In this document: positions 1 through 7,435 of the stretch, one piece after another
Layout: every line of letters starts with the position of its first letter
Numbering within the stretch: position 1 is the stretch's first letter
Program-made: the position numbers and the translations under genes
Assembly (NCBI GenBank): GCA_036269915.1
Contig: DATBDM010000118.1
Span: forward strand, 1-25,726
Origin: DATBDM01 sp036269915
GTDB lineage: Bacteria > Actinomycetota > Thermoleophilia > Solirubrobacterales > Solirubrobacteraceae
Direction: 5' to 3'
DNA length: 25,726 bases
The notes under the pieces: generated by a model
What the model saw: only the letters and a program-made list of their open reading frames with translations
Database searches by the model: none
Told to the model about the DNA's origin: nothing

Positions 1-1
1 C

Positions 2-310
2 GCGGCGTTGGCCGCGCCCCTGGGAGCACGCTACGCGATCGCCGCGCTGCTGGCGGGAGCGATCCCCACCACCGCGGTGGCGATCGTGGTCGCGACGACG
101 CGCGCCAAGACCACGGCGGCCGACGATCGCCTGCGCGACACGAGCGCCGACGACCACCACGATCCCGTCCCCGGGATCGGCCTCGGCGACGCCACGCCGC
201 TGGGCGACAGCCCCGAGGTCCACGACGACCTGAGCGCGCACGACCTGCCGAAGGGGCATCCGGCGCGACGCCGGCGCCATCGCCATTGGCCCGAGCAGCC
301 GCAGGCCTAG
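2..310 (+). CDS. C-terminal part of a small single-pass membrane protein (5' end outside window or TTG start at 8)
   Basis: The frame is open from the window edge to a TAG stop, so the true start cannot be seen; a TTG at position 8 is the first possible start inside the window. About residues 10-33 form one hydrophobic helix rich in Ala, Ile and Val. It is followed by a polar, Asp/His-rich tail (including DDHHD) and a basic Arg/His-rich end, so this looks like a membrane anchor with a soluble tail. I do not recognise a family. The next gene begins 10 nt downstream on the same strand, so the two may be co-transcribed. Confidence is moderate: G/C wobble bias supports coding, but the product is unknown. 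Confidence 0.55.
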   Translation, partial: AALAAPLGARYAIAALLAGAIPTTAVAIVVATTRAKTTAADDRLRDTSADDHHDPVPGIGLGDATPLGDSPEVHDDLSAHDLPKGHPARRRRHRHWPEQPQA

Positions 311-320
311 TGCCATCGGC

Positions 321-1148
321 GTGGCTGCGGACTACGAGACGTTCATCTCGCTCGTGCAGGAGGAGGCGAAGCTTTCCCGCGCGGACGCGGAGCGGGCCAC
401 GCGCGCCACGCTCGAGACGCTCGGCGAGCGCATCTCCGACGGAGAGGCGCGCGACATCGCCGAGCAGCTGCCCGCGCCGCTGCGCCCGATCGTCATCGAC
501 GGCCGCGACGCCGAGCCGTTCGAGGCGGGCGAGTTCGTGCGCCGCGTGGCAGAGCGCGAGGGCGTCGAGCGGCCGCTGGCGAGGGAGCACGCCCGAGCGG
601 TGTTCGGGGCACTCGGCCGAGTGGTCAGCCGCGACGAGATCGACGACATGCGGGCACAGCTTCCCTCCAGCTTCCGGGACCTCGTCGCGGCCGCGCTGCG
701 CCACCACAACGGCCGTGACGCTCACCGGCAGCCGCCCGGGGCCGCACCGGCAGGCGGAGTCTCCGCAGACGAGCTCTACGACGCCGTGGCCGCGCGAACG
801 GGACTGGATCCCCGGGGGGCTGAGGTCGCGACGAGGGCCGTGCTCGAAGCGCTGGCCAACCGCATCTCCGGCGGTGAGGTCGATGACGTGGCGGCCCTGC
901 TGCCCTCGGAGCTGCAGGAGCCGCTCGCCCGCGGCAAGGCCAAGAGCCACGGGGCGGCGAGGCCTCTGTCGCTGGCGGAGTTCGTCCGCGAGATCGCGGA
1001 CCTCGAGGGCGTCGACGACGAGATCGCGCGCGACCATGCCCGCGCCGTCTTCTCAGTCCTGCGCGGATTGATCGGCGAGAAGGAGTACCGCGACGTCGTC
1101 GCCCAGCTCCCCGACGACTACGCGGTGCTCGTCGGTCCGCCGCCGTGA
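321..1148 (+). CDS. DUF2267 domain protein with two tandem domain copies
   Basis: The 275-residue product carries two copies of the DUF2267 fold. Residues 4-122 and 149-271 align with each other, and each copy is itself built from two similar halves. The first half of each has an ATRA(T/V)LE motif (about 27-33 and 170-176), followed by ISxGEx(R/D)D and LP. The second half has EFVR(R/E)(V/I)A (71-77 and 220-226), then a REHARAVF or RDHARAVF motif and AQLP. A linker rich in Pro, Gly and Ala (about 130-148) joins the copies. The family is a small helical domain of unknown biochemical function, common in actinobacteria and often near stress genes. The start is GTG at 321; there is no clear Shine-Dalgarno. 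The stop overlaps the start of the next gene, implying coupling. Confidence 0.85.
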   Translation: MAADYETFISLVQEEAKLSRADAERATRATLETLGERISDGEARDIAEQLPAPLRPIVIDGRDAEPFEAGEFVRRVAEREGVERPLAREHARAVFGALGRVVSRDEIDDMRAQLPSSFRDLVAAALRHHNGRDAHRQPPGAAPAGGVSADELYDAVAARTGLDPRGAEVATRAVLEALANRISGGEVDDVAALLPSELQEPLARGKAKSHGAARPLSLAEFVREIADLEGVDDEIARDHARAVFSVLRGLIGEKEYRDVVAQLPDDYAVLVGPPP

Positions 1149-1789
1149 GCGCCGCTCGCGCGCAGCCGATGATCGACGTCTCGGTGCCGATCCGGCCGCG
1201 AATGCCGATCTATCCGGGAGATCCCGGCGTCGACATCGCGCTCGCCCGCGCGATCGGCCGCGGCGACCCCGCCAACGTGTCGCGTCTGGAGCTCGGGGCC
1301 CACACCGGGACGCACGTCGACGCGCCGCGACACTTCATCGACGGAGGCCCGGGGGCTGACGAGCTCGCCCCGGACGGCTTCATCGGCCCCTGCGTGGTTG
1401 CCGACGCGACCGCCGCGACCGACCACATCGACGCGGCCCTCGTCGACACGCTCGACCTCGAGGTCGGTACCGAGCGCGTGCTGCTGAAGACGCCCAACTC
1501 GCGGCTGTGGGAGCGCGACACGTTCGCTGCGGACTTCGTCGCGCTGGACCGCAGCGGCGCCGAGGCCCTCGTCCGCCTGGGCGTGCGCGTGGTGGGCATC
1601 GACTACCTCTCGATCGGCGACCCCGCGGCCCACCACGCCCTGCTCGGCCAGCGCATCGGCGTCATCGAGGGACTCGACCTGCGGCGCGTCGACCCCGGGC
1701 GCTACTTCCTGGTGTGCCTGGCGCTGAAGATCCAGGGCTGCGACGGCGCGCCGGCCCGCGCCGTGCTGTGGCCTCTCACGTCACGTTGA
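1145..1789 (+). CDS. cyclase family protein (kynurenine formamidase-like metal-dependent hydrolase)
   Basis: The 214-residue protein contains the signature of the cyclase/kynurenine formamidase family, HTGTHVDAPRHF at residues 53-64. Its His53, His57, Asp59 and His63 are the expected metal ligands. The N-terminal IDVSVPIRPRMPIYPGDP segment is the usual family opening (Asp, then a MxxYPGDP element), and a later GIDYLSIGD element is also typical. Members hydrolyse N-formylkynurenine, isatin or related amides; the substrate here cannot be told. The GTG start at 1145 overlaps the upstream TGA by 4 nt; an ATG at 1169 would also leave the domain intact. The gene ends tail to tail with the epimerase gene, overlapping it by 14 nt. 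Confidence 0.88.
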   Translation: MSAARAQPMIDVSVPIRPRMPIYPGDPGVDIALARAIGRGDPANVSRLELGAHTGTHVDAPRHFIDGGPGADELAPDGFIGPCVVADATAATDHIDAALVDTLDLEVGTERVLLKTPNSRLWERDTFAADFVALDRSGAEALVRLGVRVVGIDYLSIGDPAAHHALLGQRIGVIEGLDLRRVDPGRYFLVCLALKIQGCDGAPARAVLWPLTSR

Positions 1790-2705
1790 CAGCCTCCGCG
1801 CTGACCACGATCTCGTAGCGCGCGCGGTAGGTCGAGCCCGGAGAGGTCAGGATCGTTCGCGGATCCTCGAACGGGTTGATCGGGGCGGTCATCGGCTCGA
1901 ACGAGATGAACGAGGCGCCGGGGGGCGCGTAGACCTGCGCGAATCGGTAGCCCTCCAGGAAGCGCACGGCCAGGCGCCGGCCCGCGCCGGAGACGGCGAA
2001 CTCGGCGGGATCGGCGATGCCGTCGAACGCGTCGTCGAAGGTGCGGTCGCCGAGCGGCGCGGGCGGTATGTGCGCCGGCTCGCTCTCGCCGGTCGGGAGC
2101 ATGCGCTCGTCGAGGACCATGCGACTCGTGACCGGGAGCTCGACGAGCCACCGGCGGCGGTCCAGCCCCGGGAGGGTCAGGTAAGGGTGAAAGCCGAAGG
2201 CAACGGGCACCGGCACGTCACCGGTGACCGCGAGCTCGACGTCGAGCTCCAAGCCCCGGTCCGACAGCCGCGCGGCGAGCTCCAGGACGTGCGGGAAGGG
2301 AAAGCCCGCCGCCAGCTCCGGCCAGCGGGCGTAGTCGAGCCGCGCCTGCAGCGTCGCGCAGCGCTCTTCGAGCAGCTCCCAGCGCGGTGATCCGGCCACC
2401 AGCCCGTGTATCGGCAGCCCATGGCGATCGGTGTGGACGTTGGGCGCGCCGATGTCGAGCTCGACCCGGCGTCCGGCGATCTCGTAGCCGGGGCTGGCGA
2501 GCCGGTTAGCCCAAGGGTGCAGCAGGGCTACGCCCGTGGGCTCGCCGGTCTCGACGTAGGTCGCCGGCGACACCGGGTGGCCCAGGAGCTCGTCGTCGCG
2601 GTGGCGCAGCGACCAGCCGAGCATGCCCGCCGCGGGGAGGAACGTCGCCTCGAGCTCTCCGGAGGGCGAGCGCAGGGCCGCGACTCTCGATGCCGTCAGC
2701 GCTAT
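1776..2705 (-). CDS. aldose 1-epimerase (GalM-like) family protein, start codon unclear
   Basis: This is an aldose 1-epimerase-type beta-sandwich protein of about 309 residues. Recognisable elements, numbered from the assumed start at 2705, are the HPWANRL motif (63-69), GLPIHG with the substrate His (96-101), GFHPYL with the second catalytic His (171-176), and a C-terminal FEPMTAPINPF with the probable catalytic Glu. These fit mutarotase or hexose-6-phosphate epimerase activity; sugar specificity is unknown. It follows gnd on the same strand and probably shares its transcript. There is no in-frame ATG, GTG or TTG between codon 2882, deep inside gnd, and ATG 2624, which would remove the first conserved strands. 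I place the start at the ATA overlapping the gnd TAG stop (ATAG) as the best structural guess; CTG at 2699 is the alternative. Confidence 0.8.
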   Translation of the reverse strand: MALTASRVAALRSPSGELEATFLPAAGMLGWSLRHRDDELLGHPVSPATYVETGEPTGVALLHPWANRLASPGYEIAGRRVELDIGAPNVHTDRHGLPIHGLVAGSPRWELLEERCATLQARLDYARWPELAAGFPFPHVLELAARLSDRGLELDVELAVTGDVPVPVAFGFHPYLTLPGLDRRRWLVELPVTSRMVLDERMLPTGESEPAHIPPAPLGDRTFDDAFDGIADPAEFAVSGAGRRLAVRFLEGYRFAQVYAPPGASFISFEPMTAPINPFEDPRTILTSPGSTYRARYEIVVSAEAVNVT

Positions 2706-3622
2706 GAGCGCACCAGCTGCTCGTCGGCGTGATGCACCGGGTGGCCACCGAAGCCGTGCCTGAGCAGCGCGACGGCCTTGGCCGCGGGCCAGTCCAGGTC
2801 GCGGTAGGCCATCAGCGCCTGCTGGCTGTCGGAGATGACCGGCGACGGGATGTCGCGGTTCAGCGCCCAGTCGAGCACCCACTTGACCTCACCGGTGTCC
2901 TCGACGTATGTGGCCAGACGGTCCAGGTCGGCGGGCTCGCGTAGCGCGTCGCGCATCAGCTCGATCAGCCAGGAGCGGATCACCGAGCCGTGCGCCCAGT
3001 TGTCGAACAGCGCCGGCAGGTCGAGGACGAACCCCGAGCGCTCGAGCAGCTCGACGCCCTCGGCGATCGCCTGCACCATGCCGAACTCGATCGCGTTGTG
3101 GATGAGCTTGACGAAGTGGCCGGAGCCCGGGTCGCCGACGAACACCGTGGCCCGCTCGTCGTAGGCGAGGTCGGTCAGCAGCCGCTCGGCCAGTGCGTAG
3201 CCGTGCTCGTCGCCGCCGGCCATGAAGCAGGCGCCGTGCCTCGCGCCGCGGATGCCGCCGCTCGTCCCGAGGTCGACGAAGCGGATGTCGCGCCGCGCGA
3301 ACTCGGCGTGATGGCGTCGTGAGTCCTCCCAGTGGGAGTTGCCGCCGTCGATCGCCACGTCGCCCGGCGCGAGCAGGCCATAGAGCGCCTCGCACACCTG
3401 GTCGGTGGGCGCGCCATGCGGCACGTAGACGAGCACGAGCCGCGGCGGCGACAGCGCGTCGACCAGCGCGGCGATCGAGCCGGCCGGCTCAGCGCCGTCC
3501 GCGGCGAGCGCGTCGACGAGCCGCGGGTCGCGGTCGTGGGCGACCGCCTCGTGGCCGCGCTCGAGCGCGTGGCGCACCAGGTTCGCGCCCATCCGTCCCA
3601 GCCCGATCATGCCGAAGCGCAT
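2702..3622 (-). CDS. gnd: 6-phosphogluconate dehydrogenase, decarboxylating (short form)
   Basis: The enzyme oxidises and decarboxylates 6-phosphogluconate to ribulose 5-phosphate in the oxidative pentose phosphate pathway. At 306 residues it is the short Gnd form. The N-terminal Rossmann motif is GLGRMG (7-12). IDGGNSHWEDS follows at 91-101. The substrate loop SGGIRGARHG lies at 121-130, and GHFVKLIHN at 168-176 contains catalytic Lys172. The helical C-terminal domain carries EDTGEVKWVLDWAL. The ATG at 3622 is chosen because the protein then starts directly at the dinucleotide fold and an AGAGAGG purine run lies just upstream; an in-frame ATG at 3679 would add 19 unconserved residues. The gene is divergent from cydA across 80 nt and its stop overlaps the likely start of the epimerase gene. 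Confidence 0.95.
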   Translation of the reverse strand: MRFGMIGLGRMGANLVRHALERGHEAVAHDRDPRLVDALAADGAEPAGSIAALVDALSPPRLVLVYVPHGAPTDQVCEALYGLLAPGDVAIDGGNSHWEDSRRHHAEFARRDIRFVDLGTSGGIRGARHGACFMAGGDEHGYALAERLLTDLAYDERATVFVGDPGSGHFVKLIHNAIEFGMVQAIAEGVELLERSGFVLDLPALFDNWAHGSVIRSWLIELMRDALREPADLDRLATYVEDTGEVKWVLDWALNRDIPSPVISDSQQALMAYRDLDWPAAKAVALLRHGFGGHPVHHADEQLVRS

Positions 3623-3702
3623 CGCCTCTCTGTGACTAGGCCCGCGCGGATGCGAGGCAAGCGACGGTTGGCCGCGCACGGGCGCGACCTACCTCCGGTC
3701 CG

Positions 3703-5088
3703 ATGAGCAGCCATGTGACCGTGGATCGCCTGCAGTTCACGCTGACGGTCACGTTCCACTACCTGTTCCCGATCTTCACCATGGGATCGGCGCTGTTCAT
3801 CGCATGGCTGAAGACCGTGGCCCACCTCGGTCGGGAGAGGCGGCGGCTGCCGCTGCTGCGCAAGACCGACGAGCAGCGCGCCGTGTACGACGGCGCCGCG
3901 CACTTCTGGGCGAAGCTGCTCGGGATCACGTTCGCCGTCGGCGTGGTGACCGGCATCCCGCTCGAGTTCCAGTTCGGCACCAACTGGGCGGCATTCTCGA
4001 ACTACGCGGGCGGCGTGATCGGCCAGACGCTGGCCATGGAGGGCACGTTCGCGTTCTTCGCCGAGTCGTCGTTCATCTCGTTCTTCCTGCTCGGCCGCGG
4101 CCGCGTCGGCGACCGGCTGCACTGGATCTCCGCGCTGATGGTGTTCGCCGGCTCGTGGATCTCAGGCTTCTTCATCATCGCCACCAACGCGTGGATGCAG
4201 CATCCGGTCGCCTACGCGATCCAGGACGGCCGGGCGCAGCTGGACTCGCTCGGCGGCCTCCTCTCCAACCCGTGGCTGCTGTGGCAGTACGCGCACAACA
4301 TGAGCGGCGCGGCGATCTCCGGCGGCTTCGGGCTCGCCGCGCTCGGCGCGTTCTACCTGCTCAGCGGCCGCCACGCGGCGTTCTCCCGCACCTGCCTGTC
4401 GGTCGGCGTGGTCGGCGCCCTGATCTTCTGTGTGCTGCAGATCTTCCCGACCGGCGACGAGCACGCCCGCATGGTCGCGCGCCACCAGCCGGCCGCGTTC
4501 GCCGCGATGGAGGGCCTGTTCCCGACGCAGAAGGGCGCGCCGCTGGTCATCCTCGGCTACCCGGACACCGCGCAGCGGCGGCTGGAGACGGGGTTCGAGA
4601 TGCCGCGGCTGCTGTCGTTTCTCACCTCGCGCCGCTGGGACGCGACCGTGCGGGGGCTGGACGACATCCCGACCAGCCGCTGGCCCACGGTGCCGCTCGT
4701 CTACTACGCGTACCACGTCATGGTCGGCCTCGGGACGATCCTGCTGCTCGTGTCGGCGCTCGCCGCGTTCCTGCTCTGGCGCGGGAAGCTGTTCCGCTCG
4801 CGGGCGATGTTGTGGGCGCTGATGCTCGCGTTCCCGTTGACGTACGTCGCGAACATCGCCGGCTGGACGGTCGCGGAGACCGGTCGCCAGCCGTGGGTGG
4901 TCTACGGGCTCCTGCGCACGAGCGCCGGCGCGTCGCCGCAGAGCGCGGTCCCGACGGACGCGGGCGTCTTCTCGCTGCTCGGCTTCCTCGGCCTGTACAT
5001 CATGCTGGGGCTGCTCTACACCGTCCTCATGCTGCGCGTGGTCGCGCGCGGGCCCGAGGAGGAGAGGGTCGCCGCGCCGGCGGGTTGA
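3703..5088 (+). CDS. cydA: cytochrome bd quinol oxidase subunit I
   Basis: CydA is the haem-bearing subunit of the high-affinity cytochrome bd oxidase in the plasma membrane. The 461-residue protein opens with the family signature RLQFTLTVTFHYLFP, where His19 is the expected haem ligand. Glu113 and Glu121 (AMEGTFAFFAESSF) match the conserved proton-path acidic residues. His198 (QYAHNMSG) and Met340 (YHVMVGLG) fit the axial ligands of haem b558, and GRQPW is at 394-398. It is shorter than E. coli CydA, consistent with the short Q-loop class. No Shine-Dalgarno precedes the ATG. A weak TTGGCC (3668) and TACCTC (3690) pair would put transcription start almost at the ATG, so a leaderless message is possible. 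CydB follows after 1 nt. Confidence 0.97.
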   Translation: MSSHVTVDRLQFTLTVTFHYLFPIFTMGSALFIAWLKTVAHLGRERRRLPLLRKTDEQRAVYDGAAHFWAKLLGITFAVGVVTGIPLEFQFGTNWAAFSNYAGGVIGQTLAMEGTFAFFAESSFISFFLLGRGRVGDRLHWISALMVFAGSWISGFFIIATNAWMQHPVAYAIQDGRAQLDSLGGLLSNPWLLWQYAHNMSGAAISGGFGLAALGAFYLLSGRHAAFSRTCLSVGVVGALIFCVLQIFPTGDEHARMVARHQPAAFAAMEGLFPTQKGAPLVILGYPDTAQRRLETGFEMPRLLSFLTSRRWDATVRGLDDIPTSRWPTVPLVYYAYHVMVGLGTILLLVSALAAFLLWRGKLFRSRAMLWALMLAFPLTYVANIAGWTVAETGRQPWVVYGLLRTSAGASPQSAVPTDAGVFSLLGFLGLYIMLGLLYTVLMLRVVARGPEEERVAAPAG

Positions 5089-5089
5089 C

Positions 5090-6124
5090 GTGCAGAGCGC
5101 GTGGTTCGTCTTCCTTGCGGCGATGATCGCCGTCTACGTGGTGCTCGACGGCTTCGACCTCGGCGTCGGGGCGTTGCTGCGGGTGCTCCCCCGCGGCGAC
5201 GGGGAGCGCGAGCAGGCAGTCGGCGCGGTCGGCCCGGTGTGGGACGGCAACGAGGTGTGGCTGATCGCGTCGGGCGGCGTGCTCTTCCTCGCGTTCCCGC
5301 GCGCGTACGCCGCGGCGTTCAGCGGCCTCTACCTGGGCCTGATCTTCGTGCTGTGGTTGCTCGTCGGCCGAGGGCTGGGGATCGAGCTGCGCCACCATGT
5401 CGACAACCCGCTGTGGCGGTCGGCGTGCGACACCGTGTTGTGGCTGTCGTCGGCCGCACTCGCGCTGCTGTTCGGCGTCGCGCTGGGCAACGTCATCCAG
5501 GGCGTGCCACTGGGCCCGGACGGCTACTTCCACCTGTCGCTGTTCGAGATCCTCAATCGCTATGCGCTGTTCATCGGCGTGCTCGGGCTCGTCGTGCTGA
5601 GCGCGCACGGGGCGAACTTCGTCGCGGCCTTCACGGAGGGCCCGATTGCCGCGCGCGCCCGGCGCTGGGCGCGCGGGCTGTGGTGGCTCGAGCTGCTGTT
5701 CGTCGTCGGCGCGGTGTACCCGACCTACCAAGTGCGCGCCGCCATGGTCAACACGTTCGGCGACCACCCGTGGCGGCTCGTGTTCCCGGCGTTCACGCTG
5801 CTCGCGCTCGCCGCGCTGTTCGCCCTCCAGCACGCCGGCGCGTGGCGGCGCGCGTTCCTCGCCTCATGCGGCGTCGTGGCCGGCCTGCTGGCGACGAGCG
5901 CCGCCGCGCTGTACCCGAGCATCCTGCCCGCGCGTGAGGGCCATCCGTTCGGGCTGACCATCCACGACGCCGCCTCGAGCGACCACGCGCTGCGCTCCGC
6001 GCTGTACTGGTGGCCGCTCGGCATGGTGCTGGCCGCGGTCTACTTCACGCTCGCCTACCACCACCACGTGCTGCGCCGGCTCCCGCGCGTGAGCGACTCA
6101 GCGGCCGCGCATGCGCGTCGCTGA
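5090..6124 (+). CDS. cydB: cytochrome bd quinol oxidase subunit II
   Basis: CydB is the second structural subunit of the bd oxidase and stabilises the haem-containing CydA. The 344-residue protein has the expected run of about eight to nine membrane helices and the N-terminal signature VLDGFDLGVG, followed by GPVWDGNEVWL, both hallmarks of CydB. The start is GTG, separated from the cydA stop by one nucleotide, so translation is probably coupled. The last codons overlap the next gene by 14 nt. No cydC or cydD assembly-transporter genes follow; they would have to be elsewhere in the genome. Identification is secure. Confidence 0.96.
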   Translation: MQSAWFVFLAAMIAVYVVLDGFDLGVGALLRVLPRGDGEREQAVGAVGPVWDGNEVWLIASGGVLFLAFPRAYAAAFSGLYLGLIFVLWLLVGRGLGIELRHHVDNPLWRSACDTVLWLSSAALALLFGVALGNVIQGVPLGPDGYFHLSLFEILNRYALFIGVLGLVVLSAHGANFVAAFTEGPIAARARRWARGLWWLELLFVVGAVYPTYQVRAAMVNTFGDHPWRLVFPAFTLLALAALFALQHAGAWRRAFLASCGVVAGLLATSAAALYPSILPAREGHPFGLTIHDAASSDHALRSALYWWPLGMVLAAVYFTLAYHHHVLRRLPRVSDSAAAHARR

Positions 6125-6572
6125 CCTCAGGCAGGCCGGGCTCGGCAGCGTCGAGAGCGCGATCTACCTGGTGGTCGCGCTGCTGCTCGCGGCCGGCGCG
6201 GGGTTCACGGTGGTCGGCACGGTCGTGGACCTGATCCGGGGGAGCGACTCGCGGGCGATCGCCGACGCCGGCGTGTTCCTGCTCGACCGCGTGCTGCTGT
6301 TGTTCATCGTCGCCGAGCTGCTCTACACGCTGCGGGTGGTGAACTTCGGCGGGAGGATCCTCGTCGAGCCGTTCCTGTTCATCGCTCTCATCGCGGTGGT
6401 GCGCAAGGTGCTGGTGGTCACCGCGGAGGCCCAGGCGCAGGGTGGCGCCACGAACGCGTTCCTCGCCCAGATCGGGGCGCTCGCCGGGCTTGCGCTCGTG
6501 CTGTCGCTGTCGATCCACCTGCTGCGGCGCAGCGGCGCGCAGTCGCTGAACCCGGACGAGGAGTCGCAGTGA
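6111..6572 (+). CDS. PsiE-family (phosphate-starvation-inducible) membrane protein
   Basis: The 153-residue protein has four predicted membrane helices: about residues 15-43, 54-78, 81-104 and 118-137. It has a conserved-looking Glu-containing LFIVAELLYTLR segment near the second helix and RILVEPFLFIALIAVVRKVLV in the third. This is the pattern of the PsiE family, whose biochemical role is unknown. The start overlaps the 3' end of cydB by 14 nt and its own stop overlaps the glycosyltransferase start as GTGA, so it is expressed with the bd oxidase. That context suggests a membrane role accompanying respiration or stress rather than phosphate starvation specifically, which is inference. The family call rests on topology and motif resemblance, so it is good but not certain. 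Confidence 0.75.
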   Translation: MRVADLRQAGLGSVESAIYLVVALLLAAGAGFTVVGTVVDLIRGSDSRAIADAGVFLLDRVLLLFIVAELLYTLRVVNFGGRILVEPFLFIALIAVVRKVLVVTAEAQAQGGATNAFLAQIGALAGLALVLSLSIHLLRRSGAQSLNPDEESQ

Positions 6573-7435
6573 CCGACGTCGCCGTCGTGATCGCGACACG
6601 CGACCGGCGCGAGCGGGTGCTGGCCACGCTCGACCGGCTCGCGTCGCTACCCGAGCGCCCGCCGGTCGTGGTCGTCGATAACGGGTCGGTCGACGGCACG
6701 GTGGCAGCGGTCCGGCGGCGCCATCCCGCCGTCACGGTGATCGGCGCGCGCAGCGACATCGGGTCGGCGGCGCGGACGGTCGGCGTGGCGGCCGCGCGCA
6801 CGCCGCTGGTCGCCTTCGCCGACGACGACTCCTGGTGGGCGCCGGGCGCGCTGGCGCGCGCGTCGGAGCACTTCGGCGCCCACCCGCAGCTCGGCCTGCT
6901 CGCGGCACGCGTCGTCGTCGAGCCTGGAGCCCGGCCGGATCGCACGTGCGCGCAGATGCGCGACAGCCCGCTGCGCGCGCCGGTCCCTCTGCCCGGCCCG
7001 CCCGTGCTCGGCTTCCTGGCCTGCGGGGCGGTGGCGCGCCGCGCGGCACTGCTGGCCTGCGGCGGGTTTCCACGACGCTACGGCTTCGGCGGGGAGGAGG
7101 CGGTCGTCGCCATGGACCTCGCGTCCGCCGGCTGGGAGCTGGCCTACGCCGATGACGTCGTCGCGCATCACGAGCCCGCGCGCGGGCCGCGGCCCCCGCG
7201 CGAGCGGCGTGAGGCGCGCAACCGCCTGTGGTCGCTGTGGCTGCGCCGACCACTGTCACGGGCGCTGCGCGGGAGCCCCGTCGGCGGACGCGTGCTGCTC
7301 AGCGCCGCGCGCGGGCTGCCGTGGGTGTTGCGCGAGCGGCGCCCGGTTCCGCCGCACGTCGAGCGGGCGCTGCGGGTGCTCGAGGCGCACGGACCGGCAG
7401 CCGGTCGAGCGCCGCGAGCACCTGCTCGACGGTGA
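6569..7435 (+). CDS. glycosyltransferase family 2
   Basis: This is a GT-A fold enzyme of 288 residues. VAVVIATRDR at 4-13 is the nucleotide-binding strand, VVDNGSVDGT at 35-44 is the typical GT2 motif, and FADDDSWW at 83-90 holds the DxD-type metal site. A later GGFPRRYGFGGEE segment corresponds to the acceptor-side ED motif. No membrane helix is seen. The C-terminus is Arg/Ala/Pro-rich and runs 137 nt into the opposite-strand GT9 gene, so one of the two C-termini may be non-conserved. The GTG start overlaps the PsiE-family stop by 4 nt. It lies at the border of the heptose glycan operon but on the opposite strand; donor and acceptor are unknown. Confidence 0.88.
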   Translation: MTDVAVVIATRDRRERVLATLDRLASLPERPPVVVVDNGSVDGTVAAVRRRHPAVTVIGARSDIGSAARTVGVAAARTPLVAFADDDSWWAPGALARASEHFGAHPQLGLLAARVVVEPGARPDRTCAQMRDSPLRAPVPLPGPPVLGFLACGAVARRAALLACGGFPRRYGFGGEEAVVAMDLASAGWELAYADDVVAHHEPARGPRPPRERREARNRLWSLWLRRPLSRALRGSPVGGRVLLSAARGLPWVLRERRPVPPHVERALRVLEAHGPAAGRAPRAPARR

